A stretch of DNA of 64,000 nt from an uncultured Clostridia bacterium (GTDB lineage Bacteria > Bacillota > Clostridia > Oscillospirales > Ruminococcaceae): contig CANQUJ010000012.1 of NCBI GenBank assembly GCA_947627005.1, forward strand, positions 1-64,000, read 5' to 3'. The first letter of the stretch is position 1, and every line of letters begins with the position of its first letter. The notes beneath the pieces were generated by a model. That model was not told the DNA's origin, searched no databases, and saw only the letters and a list, made by a program, of their open reading frames with translations. Below are positions 34,665-43,664 of this stretch, in pieces. The position numbers and the translations under genes were made by a program.

Positions 34665-35744
34665 ATGAGAGTTTACAATTTCAGCGCGGGCCCCGCAATG
34701 CTGCCCGAAGAAGTCCTTAAAAGAGCGGCCGACGAAATGCTCGAATACGGCGAGACCGGCCAGTCGGTTATGGAGATGTCGCACCGCTCGAAGGAATATC
34801 AGGCGATCATAGACTCTGTCGAGGCCAAGCTCCGCGAGGTTATGAACATTCCCGAAAACTATAAGGTTCTGTTCCTTCAAGGCGGCGCTTCAAGCCAGTT
34901 TGCGATGGTTCCGCTAAATTTAATGAACGGTTCGGGCAAGGCGGATTTCGTCCTTACCGGCCAGTGGGCGACCAAGGCGTATCAAGAAGCCTCGAGATAC
35001 GGCGACTGCAAGGTAGTCGCGAGTTCGAAAGACAAGACCTTCAGCTACATTCCCGAGCTCAATAAGGCCGACTTCACCCCGGACGCCGACTATTTCCACA
35101 TCTGCTACAACAACACCATCTACGGCACCAAATTCTCCGAGCTGCCCGACACCGGCAGCGTTCCGCTCGTCGCGGATATGTCGAGCTCGATCCTCTCCGA
35201 GCCGGTAGACGTCTCGAAGTTCGGGCTTATCTATGCCGGCGCGCAGAAGAATATGGGTCCCGCCGGTCTGACCGTAGTTATAATTCGCGAAGACCTCATC
35301 GGCAAGGCGAGAGACATCACCCCGACTATGTTCAACTACCAAACTCATGCCGACAACGGCTCGATGTATAACACCCCGCCGACCTACGGAATCTATATCC
35401 TCGGCCTCGTGCTCGACTGGGTCAAAGAAAAGGGCGGACTTGAAGCCATGGCAAAGATCAACGCCGAAAAGGCGAAGCTCCTCTACGACTTCTTGGACGG
35501 CTCGAAGCTCTTCAAGCCCACCGTTCACGGCAAAGACCGCTCGATGATGAACATTCCGTTCGTAACCGGCTCAGACGAGCTTGACGCCAAGTTTGTTTCG
35601 GAGGCGAAAAAGGCCGGGCTTATCAACATCAAGGGGCACCGCTCGGTCGGCGGAATGAGAGCCTCTATCTACAACGCCATGCCCAAAGCCGGAGTTGAAA
35701 AGCTGGTCGAATTTATGCGCAAATTCGAGGCCGAAAACGCTTAA
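34665..35744 (+). CDS. serC: Phosphoserine aminotransferase
   Basis: This 359-residue PLP enzyme makes 3-phosphoserine from 3-phosphohydroxypyruvate with glutamate. It has VYNFSAGPAMLPEEVL at the start, LFLQGGASSQFAMVP, the PLP-Lys195 in YAGAQKNMGPAGLTV, and the RSVGGMRASIYNAMP substrate region at the end. Length is standard. GGAGGAGATTAC precedes ATG 34665. serA follows after 12 bp, so the first two serine pathway enzymes are coexpressed; serB is not in the window. Confidence 0.96.
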   Translation: MRVYNFSAGPAMLPEEVLKRAADEMLEYGETGQSVMEMSHRSKEYQAIIDSVEAKLREVMNIPENYKVLFLQGGASSQFAMVPLNLMNGSGKADFVLTGQWATKAYQEASRYGDCKVVASSKDKTFSYIPELNKADFTPDADYFHICYNNTIYGTKFSELPDTGSVPLVADMSSSILSEPVDVSKFGLIYAGAQKNMGPAGLTVVIIREDLIGKARDITPTMFNYQTHADNGSMYNTPPTYGIYILGLVLDWVKEKGGLEAMAKINAEKAKLLYDFLDGSKLFKPTVHGKDRSMMNIPFVTGSDELDAKFVSEAKKAGLINIKGHRSVGGMRASIYNAMPKAGVEKLVEFMRKFEAENA

Positions 35745-35756
35745 GGAGATAACGAT

Positions 35757-36911
35757 ATGTTCAATATTTTAACTTTAAACAAGATCGCCGCCTGCGGGAC
35801 CGACCTTTTCGACCGCGCGCGCTATAACGTTTCGGATTCCGAAAAAGAGCCGGACGGAATAATGGTTCGCTCCTACAATATGCTCGAAGACGAGTTTTCC
35901 CCCAACCTTAAGGCTGTCGCGAGGGCGGGCGCGGGCGTGAACAACATCCCCGTCGACCGCTGCTCCGAATCCGGAATCTGCGTATTCAACACCCCCGGCG
36001 CCAACGCCAACGCAGTCAAAGAGCTTGTCATCGCCGGCCTTTTGATGACTTCGAGAAAGATCCCCGCCGCCATCGACTGGGCGAAGACCCTTAAGGGCAA
36101 GGGCGACGAAGTTTCGAAGCTCGTAGAAAAAGGCAAGGCAGCCTTCGCAGGGCCCGAGATTATGGGCAAAACCCTCGGAATTGTCGGCCTCGGCGCCATC
36201 GGCGTTAAGGTCGCGAACACCGCGCTCTCCCTCGGAATGAAGGTCGTCGGCTACGACCCCTTCCTCTCGGTCAACGCCGCCCTCGGGCTTAAGCCGAACG
36301 TCACCGTAGTAAAATCTCTTGCCGAGGTTTACTCTTGCGCCGACTATTTGACCCTCCACCTGCCCTATAATAAAGACACCAAGGATACCGTCTGCGCCGA
36401 AAGCCTTTCGAAAATGAAGGACGGCGTAAGAATCCTCAACTTCGCGCGCGGCGAGCTTGTCAACACCGGCGACCTTTTGGCCGCTCTCGCAAACGGCAAA
36501 TGCGCTGCCTATATCACCGACTTCCCGAACGACGCGCTCATCGGGGTCGAGGGAGTAGTCGCGATACCCCACCTCGGGGCGTCGACTCCCGAGTCGGAAG
36601 ACAACTGCGCCGTTATGGCCGCCCGCGAGCTTATCGACTATTTAGAGAGCGGAAAGATCACAAATTCCGTGAACCTGCCCGACTGCGAGCTTGCCAAAAC
36701 CGCCGACTGTTTGGTCTGCGTGATTCACAAAAACGTTCCCGCGATCATAACCCAGATCACCGGCGTTATCTCTGCCGGCGGCGGAAACATCGAGAATGTC
36801 GCCTCTAAATCCAAGAAGGATTGGGCCTATACGATGCTCGACGTTACCGGCGTCGTCACCCCCTCGGATATCGAAAAGATCGAGGGCGTTACCGGCGTTC
36901 GCGTTCTGTAA
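35757..36911 (+). CDS. serA: D-3-phosphoglycerate dehydrogenase
   Basis: This 384-residue NAD-dependent enzyme oxidises 3-phosphoglycerate for serine synthesis. Substrate and NAD domains show GAGVNNIPVDRCSESGICVFNTPGANANAVKE, VGLGAIGVKVANTA, the catalytic ARGELVN Arg, and the Glu/His pair around HLGASTPESEDN. A C-terminal ACT domain (about 315-384, CVIHKNVPAIITQITGVIS) should allow feedback by serine. The intervening ASB domain of longer enzymes is absent. It starts 12 bp behind serC with AAGGAGATA and ends at terminator 36937. Confidence 0.95.
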   Translation: MFNILTLNKIAACGTDLFDRARYNVSDSEKEPDGIMVRSYNMLEDEFSPNLKAVARAGAGVNNIPVDRCSESGICVFNTPGANANAVKELVIAGLLMTSRKIPAAIDWAKTLKGKGDEVSKLVEKGKAAFAGPEIMGKTLGIVGLGAIGVKVANTALSLGMKVVGYDPFLSVNAALGLKPNVTVVKSLAEVYSCADYLTLHLPYNKDTKDTVCAESLSKMKDGVRILNFARGELVNTGDLLAALANGKCAAYITDFPNDALIGVEGVVAIPHLGASTPESEDNCAVMAARELIDYLESGKITNSVNLPDCELAKTADCLVCVIHKNVPAIITQITGVISAGGGNIENVASKSKKDWAYTMLDVTGVVTPSDIEKIEGVTGVRVL

Positions 36912-36936
36912 TTCGCAAAAAATCGCAATAAAAAAG

Positions 36937-36966
36937 CCGCGAAGTAAAACTTCGCGGTTATTTTTT
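36937..36966. terminator. Bidirectional terminator between serA and flavodoxin
   Basis: CCGCGAAG (36937-36944) pairs with CTTCGCGG (36950-36957). T-rich tails stand on both sides: TTATTTTTT on plus and CTTTTTTATT on minus. Confidence 0.85.
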
Positions 36967-36972
36967 GTGCTT

Positions 36973-37461
36973 TTACCCGAGCTCTTTGAGGTGTTTTATC
37001 CATTCGTCGAGCTCCGATTTAGGCGAGACGAGCCCGCTTTTTCCGAATTCGAGCCGCAGCCCGCTGAAGAGCATAGCGCCTTTGGCCTCTTTTCTCATAT
37101 CCGAGATGACGTGGCCGGGCTGGCCGGCGTGGGTCTGAAAGGGCGCGACGGTTTTTCCGGCGAAGTCGGTCTTGCGCATAAAGCTTAATACCGCCGGAGC
37201 CATGGTATACCACCAGGTCGGCGTTCCGATTACGATGACGTCGTAGTCGGCGGGGTTGTGGCTAAGGGGCTTAAGCTCGGGGCAGAAGCCGCTTTCGGCC
37301 TCGCGCTTTCCCTGCTCGACCGCTGCGTCGTAGTCGGCTGGGTAGGGGGTTGCGGTCTCGAGCCGCTCAAGGTCGGCCCCGAGGGCGGCCGCAAGCTCTT
37401 TAGAGACGCTTTCGGTGTCCTTTCCCGAAAGAGAATAGTATACAACAAGCGTTTTGGGCAT
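36973..37461 (-). CDS. Flavodoxin-like FMN protein
   Basis: This 162-residue flavodoxin-fold protein has the FMN phosphate loop YYSLSGKDTESV near residue 8-19, DYDVIVIGTPTWWYTMAPAV (second FMN loop with Trp) and a later PFQTHAGQPGHVISD. It is probably a small electron carrier or an NAD(P)H-type reductase rather than a classical long-chain flavodoxin. The open frame runs 75 codons upstream without homology, and ATG 37461 after AAAGGAGG is the true start. It has its own promoter (37493-37521), so it is monocistronic. Confidence 0.92.
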   Translation of the reverse strand: MPKTLVVYYSLSGKDTESVSKELAAALGADLERLETATPYPADYDAAVEQGKREAESGFCPELKPLSHNPADYDVIVIGTPTWWYTMAPAVLSFMRKTDFAGKTVAPFQTHAGQPGHVISDMRKEAKGAMLFSGLRLEFGKSGLVSPKSELDEWIKHLKELG

Positions 37462-37492
37462 AAATGTTGCCTCCTTTATCATTTCTGAAATT

Positions 37493-37521
37493 ATTTTAAA
37501 CCTTTCTCTTCGATATGTCAA
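37493..37521 (-). promoter_or_regulatory. Promoter of the flavodoxin gene
   Basis: On minus: TTGACA (37521-37516), 17 bp, TAAAAT (37498-37493). It diverges from the gltA promoter 185 bp away. Confidence 0.75.
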
Positions 37522-37578
37522 GCGCGAGCGAAAGTTTGAAAGAGATATCTGCTTTCCGACCTCTGTTTTCTGTTCTCT

Positions 37579-37599
37579 TTTTGCCGTGAAACGGCAAAA
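37579..37599. promoter_or_regulatory. 21-bp palindrome between divergent promoters
   Basis: TTTTGCCGT (37579-37587) and ACGGCAAAA (37591-37599) form a perfect inverted repeat around GAA. It sits between the flavodoxin and citrate synthase promoters with no T-run to make it a terminator. A regulator dimer site is possible. The remaining intergenic sequence of this 315-bp gap shows nothing else I can support. Confidence 0.4.
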
Positions 37600-37705
37600 T
37601 GAACAATCGCGGCGAAATCCTGCAATTTTTGCGCGATTATGCAGTCTGCACACCCTATAAGCGCGGCAAATTTGAATTTTCGGCAATTATTTTATGCAGA
37701 ATTGA

Positions 37706-37734
37706 TTGACACTTTAATTTTTATATGGTAAAAT
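37706..37734 (+). promoter_or_regulatory. Promoter of citrate synthase gene
   Basis: TTGACA (37706-37711), 17 bp, TGG-TAAAAT (-10 at 37729-37734). Confidence 0.8.
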
Positions 37735-37776
37735 ATAAGCACTCACTTTTAACGGCCTTATGAGAAAGGAAACAGG

Positions 37777-39141
37777 ATGAAGCTTAATATCGACGAACAA
37801 TACAGAAACGCGCTCGGCTCGGCTATTATGAGCAACAACAGGATCGAGCCGAAATACTACTCCAAATACGACGTTAAGCGCGGGCTTCGCAACGCCGACG
37901 GAACCGGCGTGGTCGCCGGGATAACCAACATCTGCAACGTCCACGGATACGTTATGAACGAGGGCGAAAAACAGAATATCGAGGGCGAGCTTTATTATCG
38001 CGGATACAACATCAAGGATATAGTCGAATCGGTCGAGAAGGAAGACAGATTCGGATACGAAGAGGTCGTTTATCTTCTTTTGATGGGCAGGCTGCCGGAT
38101 ATCGAAGAACTTAGAAGGTTCAACCTTGCCATTTCTCGCAACCGCGAGCTGCCGGACGGATTTTTTGAAGATATGATCCTTAAAGCCCCGTCGAGGGACA
38201 TTATGAACAAGATCGCCAGGTCTATCCTCGCGCTTTATTCATACGACGACTCGCCCGAGACCAAAGCCCCGGTCGACGAGCTTATGACCGCAATCTCGAT
38301 AATCGCAAAGCTGCCGGTCATAGTCGCCGCGGCGTATCAGGCGAAGAGAAGATTTTACGACGGCGAAACGATGTATATGCACCAGGTAAGGCCGGAGGAA
38401 TCGACCGCCGAGACTCTTCTTTCGCTTTTAAGATTCGACCGCAAATTCACCTTTGAAGAAGCCAAACTTTTGGACCTTATGCTTATGCTGCACGCAGAGC
38501 ACGGCGGAGGAAACAACTCCGCCTTCGCTTGCCGCGTTCTGACCTCTTCGGGGACCGACCCCTATTCCGCATATTCGGCGGCAATCGGCGCGCTTAAGGG
38601 GCCGCTTCACGGCGGCGCGAACCAAAAGATTTTGGAGCAGCTCGACTACTTAAAAGCCAATATCCGCGACTGGCGGGACGAGGGCGAAATAAGGGATATG
38701 CTCAAAAAGATCCTCTTGAAAGAGGCCGGGGACCGCTCCGGAAAGATCTACGGCATGGGCCACGCGGTATACACCCTTTCCGACCCGCGCGCGGTCATAC
38801 TAAAGCGCGAGGCAAGAAAGCTTGCCGCAGGGACCCCTTACGAGGCGGAGATCGGGCTTCTCGAAGCGGTCGAGCGCAACGCGCAGGAGGTTTTCACCGA
38901 AGTCACCGGAAGCGAGAAGACCTTGTGCGCGAACGTGGATATGTACTCCGGAATGTGCTACCGCATGCTCGGAATACCCGACGAGCTTTGCACGCCTTTG
39001 TTCGCGACCGCGAGGATAGCAGGCTGGTCGGCGCACAGGATAGAAGAAAGGCTTACCGGCGCAAGGATCATTCGGCCGGCCTATAAAGCGGTCAGCAAAC
39101 CGAGGGAATATCTCCCTCTTTCGGAGCGCGCGCGGCAATAA
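37777..39141 (+). CDS. gltA: Citrate synthase
   Basis: This 454-residue enzyme condenses oxaloacetate with acetyl-CoA; a 2-methylcitrate synthase activity cannot be excluded. Active-site parts are seen: HGGGNNSAFACR and LKGPLHGGANQKILE (His), MGHAVYTLSDPRA (His), and NVDMYSGMCYRMLGIPDELCTPLFATARIAGW with the late catalytic Asp/Arg set. It is somewhat longer at the N-terminus than type I enzymes, as in several Clostridia. Only partial TCA enzymes appear in the window (fumC, malic enzyme), so it likely supplies 2-oxoglutarate for glutamate. AAAGGAAAC precedes ATG 37777. Confidence 0.94.
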   Translation: MKLNIDEQYRNALGSAIMSNNRIEPKYYSKYDVKRGLRNADGTGVVAGITNICNVHGYVMNEGEKQNIEGELYYRGYNIKDIVESVEKEDRFGYEEVVYLLLMGRLPDIEELRRFNLAISRNRELPDGFFEDMILKAPSRDIMNKIARSILALYSYDDSPETKAPVDELMTAISIIAKLPVIVAAAYQAKRRFYDGETMYMHQVRPEESTAETLLSLLRFDRKFTFEEAKLLDLMLMLHAEHGGGNNSAFACRVLTSSGTDPYSAYSAAIGALKGPLHGGANQKILEQLDYLKANIRDWRDEGEIRDMLKKILLKEAGDRSGKIYGMGHAVYTLSDPRAVILKREARKLAAGTPYEAEIGLLEAVERNAQEVFTEVTGSEKTLCANVDMYSGMCYRMLGIPDELCTPLFATARIAGWSAHRIEERLTGARIIRPAYKAVSKPREYLPLSERARQ

Positions 39142-39156
39142 TTATCCTTCAAACTC

Positions 39157-39185
39157 TTGCAACATTGATAAATATGTGGTAAAAT
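39157..39185 (+). promoter_or_regulatory. Promoter of the lipoprotein/two-component operon
   Basis: TTGCAA (39157-39162), 17 bp, TGG-TAAAAT (-10 at 39180-39185). The -10 touches the palindrome at 39184-39208. Confidence 0.75.
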
Positions 39186-39219
39186 AAGATAGGTACACCC
39201 TATCTTATTTTATTTTTCG
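39184..39219 (+). terminator. Palindrome over the start site: terminator of gltA or operator
   Basis: ATAAGATAGG (39184-39193) and CCTATCTTAT (39199-39208) form a perfect 10-bp stem with a 5-base loop, followed by TTTATTTTT. It can end transcripts from gltA. As it also begins within the -10 and covers the predicted start site of the next promoter, it could equally be an operator. Confidence 0.6.
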
Positions 39220-39230
39220 GGGGTTTGGCG

Positions 39231-40514
39231 ATGCGCAGGCTTTGGATAATTCTTATATGTCTGCTGCTAAGCGGCTGTCAGTCCGTGACATTTTCGGTAG
39301 ACGGCCTTTTAAGCGCGCCGAACATCGCGGACGAGCAGTCGGCGATATATCAGGCGCTGATAGAAAGCGCCGGAAGAAACATCACCCTCGAATACCCCAG
39401 AAGCGGCGAATACCGCTCGGCTTTCGTGGCGTATGACATCGACGGCGACAAAGAGGAGGAGACCCTCGCTTTTTATTCCGTAAGCTCGGTCGCGGATTCT
39501 AACGTTAAAATCTCGGTTTTGGACCGCGACGGCGACGGCGCGTGGCACTCTACATTCGAGCTTGCCGGGGCGGGGAATTCAGTCGAGACGGTGGAATTTT
39601 TGGGCTGCGACGCGATAGTCGGCTATGCCGCGCAGGAATACGAAGAAAACACCCTCGGGATATACCGCTTTGAAAACGGAACTCTTCAGCCGATCTATGA
39701 AGACAGTTACAGTTTTATGGAGACCGTCGACCTTGACGGCTGCGGAACAGAAGAGATCGCGACGGTCGGCCGAAGCGGCCTTGGGATGGAGATCACCGTT
39801 TTAAAGCCGGGGGAGAGCGGGGTATATACCAAATACGACTATAACCTTGAAAGCGGCGAGGCGGCGGTTTACGGCTGCAAAATCGGCGAGCTCGGCGGGG
39901 CAAAGGCCCTTTATATCGACCTTGCGGCGGACGCCGGAAGGCTTTATACCGAGCTGTTTTTGCTTAAAGAGGGCGGAATTTTCGCCCCGATAAACAGCGC
40001 CGGAACGGAGGCGCTTACTCTGCGCCCCTCGGGCTATCCTTCTTCCGACTACGACGGCGACGGGCAGATCGAAATACCCACCGTTTCGCCATTTTACGGC
40101 TACGAATCTTCGGACCGCGCGCCGACCGAATATATGACCTCGTTTTGGGCCTATAACGAAGAAACCATGTCGCTCGAATTTGAGTCTAACGCATACTGCA
40201 ACATCTCCGACGGCTACGCGTTTACCATTCCGAACCGCTGGCTCAACGTCGTAACCGTATTAAAAGACGGCAGCACCGGTGAAGTCACCTTTTACCGCTA
40301 CGACCCCGCAGCCGAGCGGATATCGGATATGTCGCCGATTATAACCTTCGCCTCGGCCGAAAGTTCGGGCGGAAGGGCGTATGAGACCGCGGGGTATACC
40401 CTTTTGAAAGAGACCGATTCCCGCTCGTACTACTTTATCGTAAGGGCCTCGGGCGACGAACCCCTCGTTCTTACCTTTGACGAAATAAGAGATAATTTCC
40501 GCGTTTTTGAATAG
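39231..40514 (+). CDS. Lipoprotein of unknown function preceding a two-component system
   Basis: This 427-residue exported lipoprotein has a short signal (RRLWIILICLLLSGC) with lipobox LLSGC and lipidated Cys at about residue 16. The mature part is beta-rich and holds two calcium-binding-like loops, DIDGDKEEE and DYDGDGQIE, of the kind seen in FG-GAP/VCBS-like repeats. No named domain is recognised. ATG 39231 follows GGGGGTTTGGCG. A response regulator and sensor kinase follow after 38 bp, so the lipoprotein may act as an extracellular sensor or output of that system. A minute stem (AGCG/CGCT, 40513-40524) with six T lies in the gap and could lower read-through. Confidence 0.8.
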   Translation: MRRLWIILICLLLSGCQSVTFSVDGLLSAPNIADEQSAIYQALIESAGRNITLEYPRSGEYRSAFVAYDIDGDKEEETLAFYSVSSVADSNVKISVLDRDGDGAWHSTFELAGAGNSVETVEFLGCDAIVGYAAQEYEENTLGIYRFENGTLQPIYEDSYSFMETVDLDGCGTEEIATVGRSGLGMEITVLKPGESGVYTKYDYNLESGEAAVYGCKIGELGGAKALYIDLAADAGRLYTELFLLKEGGIFAPINSAGTEALTLRPSGYPSSDYDGDGQIEIPTVSPFYGYESSDRAPTEYMTSFWAYNEETMSLEFESNAYCNISDGYAFTIPNRWLNVVTVLKDGSTGEVTFYRYDPAAERISDMSPIITFASAESSGGRAYETAGYTLLKETDSRSYYFIVRASGDEPLVLTFDEIRDNFRVFE

Positions 40515-40552
40515 CGCGAACGCTTTTTTAAAACTATTACAGGGGGCAGAAT

Positions 40553-41254
40553 ATGAAGCGCATAATCGTTTGCGAGGACGAAGACTCGATCAGAGAATTT
40601 ATTGTTTTAAACCTTAACCGCAGCGGATACGAGGTCACCGACGTCAGCCGGGGAGAGGACGCCGTCAAGGCGTTCAAGGAATCCGGCGGGGCCTACGACG
40701 TCGCGCTTTTGGACATTATGATGCCCGGCATCGACGGCTTCGAGGTCTGCAAAAGACTGAGAGAGATGTCGGACAAGATCGGGATAATAATGCTCTCGGC
40801 GAAGTCGCAGGAGATGGACAAGGTCAGCTCGCTTATGATGGGCGCGGACGACTATATCACCAAGCCCTTTTCGGTTACCGAGCTTGTCGCAAGAGTCGAC
40901 GCGGTTTGCAGAAGAGTCAATATGACCGCAGACCGCCCCTCGAGCCTTGGAACTATAAAATCCGGGCCGTTTACCGCCGACCTTAAAAGCCGGACGGTTT
41001 ATAAAAACGGCGTACCGATAGACCTTACGCAAAACGAATATCAGATAGTCGAATTTTTCCTTAAAAATCAGAACACCGCGCTCGACAGAACGAGTATTCT
41101 TCGCTCGATCTGGGGGGACGACTATTACGGCGAAAAGATTGTGGACGTGAACATCAGGCGGATAAGAATGAAGATAGAAGACGAGCCGACCAACCCCAAG
41201 TATATAACCACGATTTGGGGCTACGGTTATAAGTGGTGCAGCCCCGAGGAGTAG
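40553..41254 (+). CDS. OmpR/PhoB-type response regulator
   Basis: This 233-residue DNA-binding regulator has a receiver domain (1-118) with acidic pocket CEDED, phospho-Asp54 in LLDIMMPGIDGF, Thr/Ser in IIMLSAK and Lys in DDYITKPFSV. A winged-helix domain (about 135-228) with RTVYKNGVPIDLTQNEYQIV and a VDVNIRRIRMKIEDEP recognition helix region follows. It starts at ATG 40553 after AGGGGGCAG and is six bases before the kinase gene. The target genes are unknown; autoregulation of the lipoprotein promoter is a natural guess. Confidence 0.95.
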   Translation: MKRIIVCEDEDSIREFIVLNLNRSGYEVTDVSRGEDAVKAFKESGGAYDVALLDIMMPGIDGFEVCKRLREMSDKIGIIMLSAKSQEMDKVSSLMMGADDYITKPFSVTELVARVDAVCRRVNMTADRPSSLGTIKSGPFTADLKSRTVYKNGVPIDLTQNEYQIVEFFLKNQNTALDRTSILRSIWGDDYYGEKIVDVNIRRIRMKIEDEPTNPKYITTIWGYGYKWCSPEE

Positions 41255-41260
41255 ACCGCG

Positions 41261-42679
41261 ATGCGGAAGATCGGCATTAAAAAGTCAATAACGGTTAGGT
41301 GGGCGGTAAACACCCTCGGTCTTGTTATACTTATTCTTGCCGCCGCGGTTATTCTCACCGTTTTTATGGCGAGAAACTACTATGAAAACACCGCCGAGCA
41401 ATACCTCGTCTCGCGAATGGACACCATAACCTCGGCTTTGTCGCAGTTTACCGGCGCTTCTTCCTATCGCTCGGGGGTAAGAAATACCGTCGAAAGATTT
41501 TCCGAAAAAGACCGCTTCGAGCTTATAGTTTTAAGCGACGGAGGGGAGGTCACCCTTACAAGCTCGGGCTTTCAGCCCTCTTCATGGCTTAAAACCGACG
41601 GTTTTGCCTCCGCCCTCGAATCGGAGGACGGAACCTCTCTTTCTGACGTCACCCTTTTAAACGGCGAGCATGTTTTATATTATACCTCTCTCCTTCCGGC
41701 GCTTTCAAAAGAATATTCCGCGATGATGATAATGACCTCTCTGGATATGATAGACGGGCAGGTTTCGGCCTTGGCGGCGATTCTTACCGGCGCCGTGGCG
41801 CTTATAGTCGTTTTGATGCTCGCCTCGGGACTATATTTTGTAAAGTCGATAGTTCTGCCGGTGCGGCAGATTAGCGAGATAGCCCGAGGATACGCCGACG
41901 GCGACTTTTCGAGAAGAATAGAAAAGCGGACCGACGACGAGCTCGGCGACCTTGCGGATTCGATAAACTATATGGCCGGCGCCCTTGAAAACACCGAAAA
42001 GATGAAGAACGAATTTATTTCATCCGTCTCTCATGAGCTTCGCACGCCGCTTACCGCGATAAAAGGCTGGAGCGAGACGCTTTGCGAAGTCGGCGACGAC
42101 CCGGAGACTTTTAAGAAGGGAATGAGAGTCATCACCGGCGAGACCGAGCGGCTTTCCGAGATGGTCGAAGAGCTTTTGGATTTCTCTCGAATCCAGGACG
42201 GAAGATTCACCCTTACGAAGGGAACTACCGACATTTTGGCCGAGCTTGGCGACGCGGTTTTGATCTATACCGAGCGGGCAAAGGCCCTTGGGATAGATAT
42301 AGAATACTTCGAGCCGGAAATGCTGCCCTTCGTATACGGCGATGCTTCGCGGCTTAGGCAGGTTTTCATCAATATAATCGACAATGCGGTAAAATATTCC
42401 AACCCGGGCGGAAAGGTATCTATCGAAGCCTTTGCCGAAAAAGACGAAGTCATCGTTCTGGTATCCGACACCGGCGTGGGGATATCGAGCGAAGATTTGC
42501 CGAAGGTAAAAACCAAATTCTACAAGGCGAATCAGACCCGCCGCGGCTCGGGTATCGGGCTTGCGGTCGCGGACGAAATAATAGAAATGCACGGCGGAAG
42601 CCTTATGATAAACAGCGAGCTCGGCAAGGGCACGACGGTAAGGATATCGCTTCCGGCGCAGAATCAAAACAAAGCTTGA
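41261..42679 (+). CDS. Membrane sensor histidine kinase
   Basis: This 472-residue kinase has a transmembrane helix (about 14-36), an extracytoplasmic sensor of about 130 residues without known domain, a second helix (about 165-190) and HAMP (KSIVLPVRQISEIARGYADGDF). HisKA has SSVSHELRTPLTAIKGW (phospho-His), and HATPase shows N, G1 and G2 boxes INIIDNAVKYSNPGG, DTGVGISSEDL and GSGIGLAVADEI. The layout is PhoR/WalK-like. GAGGAGTAGACC precedes ATG 41261; the gene follows the regulator by six bases and is probably translated with it. Confidence 0.95.
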   Translation: MRKIGIKKSITVRWAVNTLGLVILILAAAVILTVFMARNYYENTAEQYLVSRMDTITSALSQFTGASSYRSGVRNTVERFSEKDRFELIVLSDGGEVTLTSSGFQPSSWLKTDGFASALESEDGTSLSDVTLLNGEHVLYYTSLLPALSKEYSAMMIMTSLDMIDGQVSALAAILTGAVALIVVLMLASGLYFVKSIVLPVRQISEIARGYADGDFSRRIEKRTDDELGDLADSINYMAGALENTEKMKNEFISSVSHELRTPLTAIKGWSETLCEVGDDPETFKKGMRVITGETERLSEMVEELLDFSRIQDGRFTLTKGTTDILAELGDAVLIYTERAKALGIDIEYFEPEMLPFVYGDASRLRQVFINIIDNAVKYSNPGGKVSIEAFAEKDEVIVLVSDTGVGISSEDLPKVKTKFYKANQTRRGSGIGLAVADEIIEMHGGSLMINSELGKGTTVRISLPAQNQNKA

Positions 42680-42713
42680 CCCGCGTTTTTGCGGAAAGAA
42701 AGGAAAGGTTTAT

Positions 42714-43664
42714 ATGGCTGAAAAATTCAAGACCCAGATAGGCGGGCAGGCGCTTATCGAGGGGGTTATGATGCGCGGACCGGAGGTTCAGGCCATGGCC
42801 GTAAGGCTTCCGAGCGGAGAGATAGACGTCGAAAAGTGGGACTTGAAGCCCGCAAAGTGGTACCGAAAGATACCCTTTATCCGCGGGCCCTTCAACTTTG
42901 TTTTTTCGATGGTCGACGGCTATAAGTGCCTCTCGAAATCGGCGGATAAGTCGATGCAGGGGGTGGAGTCGGAGGAGCCCTCGAAGTTTGAAAAGTGGCT
43001 GACCGACAAGCTTGGCGACAAGCTTATGGCCGTCGTTATGGTCGTCGCGTCGGTGCTCGGGGTGGCGCTGGCGCTCGGGCTGTTTATGTGGCTTCCCGCG
43101 ATGGCGACAAAGGGGATCACCGCTTTGGCCGGAATGTTCGGCCTCGGGATATCAGACTTCGTTAAAACCTGTATCGAGGGGATCATAAAAATATTCATCT
43201 TTGTCTGCTATATCGGGCTTACCGCCCTTTTAAAAGACATTCGGCGGACCTACGAATACCACGGCGCCGAGCATAAGACCATCGCCTGCTACGAGGCCGG
43301 CGACGACCTTACCGTCGAAAACGTTAAAAAGCACTGCCGCTTCCACCCTCGCTGCGGAACATCGTTTATGTTTTTGATTCTTTTCATCAGCATAATCGTC
43401 TTTTCGCTCTTCCGCGTACCGTGGGACAATCTTGCGCTAAGAGTTCTGCTAAAGCTCTGCGTTCTGCCGGTAATCGTCTCGATAGCCTACGAGATTATAA
43501 AGCTCGCCGGGCGGTATGACAATATTCTGACGAGAATAATCTCCGCCCCCGGGCTGTGGATTCAGCGGCTTACCACCCGCGAGCCGGACGATTCGCAGAT
43601 CGAGTGCGCCATCGCGGCGTTTATCCCTTGTATTCCGAAGGAAAAGGGCGCAGATAAGTGGTAA
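42714..43664 (+). CDS. DUF1385 family membrane protein
   Basis: This 316-residue protein opens with the family signature GGQALIEGVMMRGPEVQAMAVR and later shows RTYEYHGAEHKTIACYEAG, the His/Glu/His motif, then CRFHPRCGTSFMFLILFISI. It has about four transmembrane helices. DUF1385 is nearly always next to prmC and prfA in Firmicutes, but its molecular role is unknown. It overlaps prmC by seven bases. AAGGAAAGG supplies the ribosome binding site, 34 bp behind the kinase gene. Confidence 0.93.
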   Translation: MAEKFKTQIGGQALIEGVMMRGPEVQAMAVRLPSGEIDVEKWDLKPAKWYRKIPFIRGPFNFVFSMVDGYKCLSKSADKSMQGVESEEPSKFEKWLTDKLGDKLMAVVMVVASVLGVALALGLFMWLPAMATKGITALAGMFGLGISDFVKTCIEGIIKIFIFVCYIGLTALLKDIRRTYEYHGAEHKTIACYEAGDDLTVENVKKHCRFHPRCGTSFMFLILFISIIVFSLFRVPWDNLALRVLLKLCVLPVIVSIAYEIIKLAGRYDNILTRIISAPGLWIQRLTTREPDDSQIECAIAAFIPCIPKEKGADKW

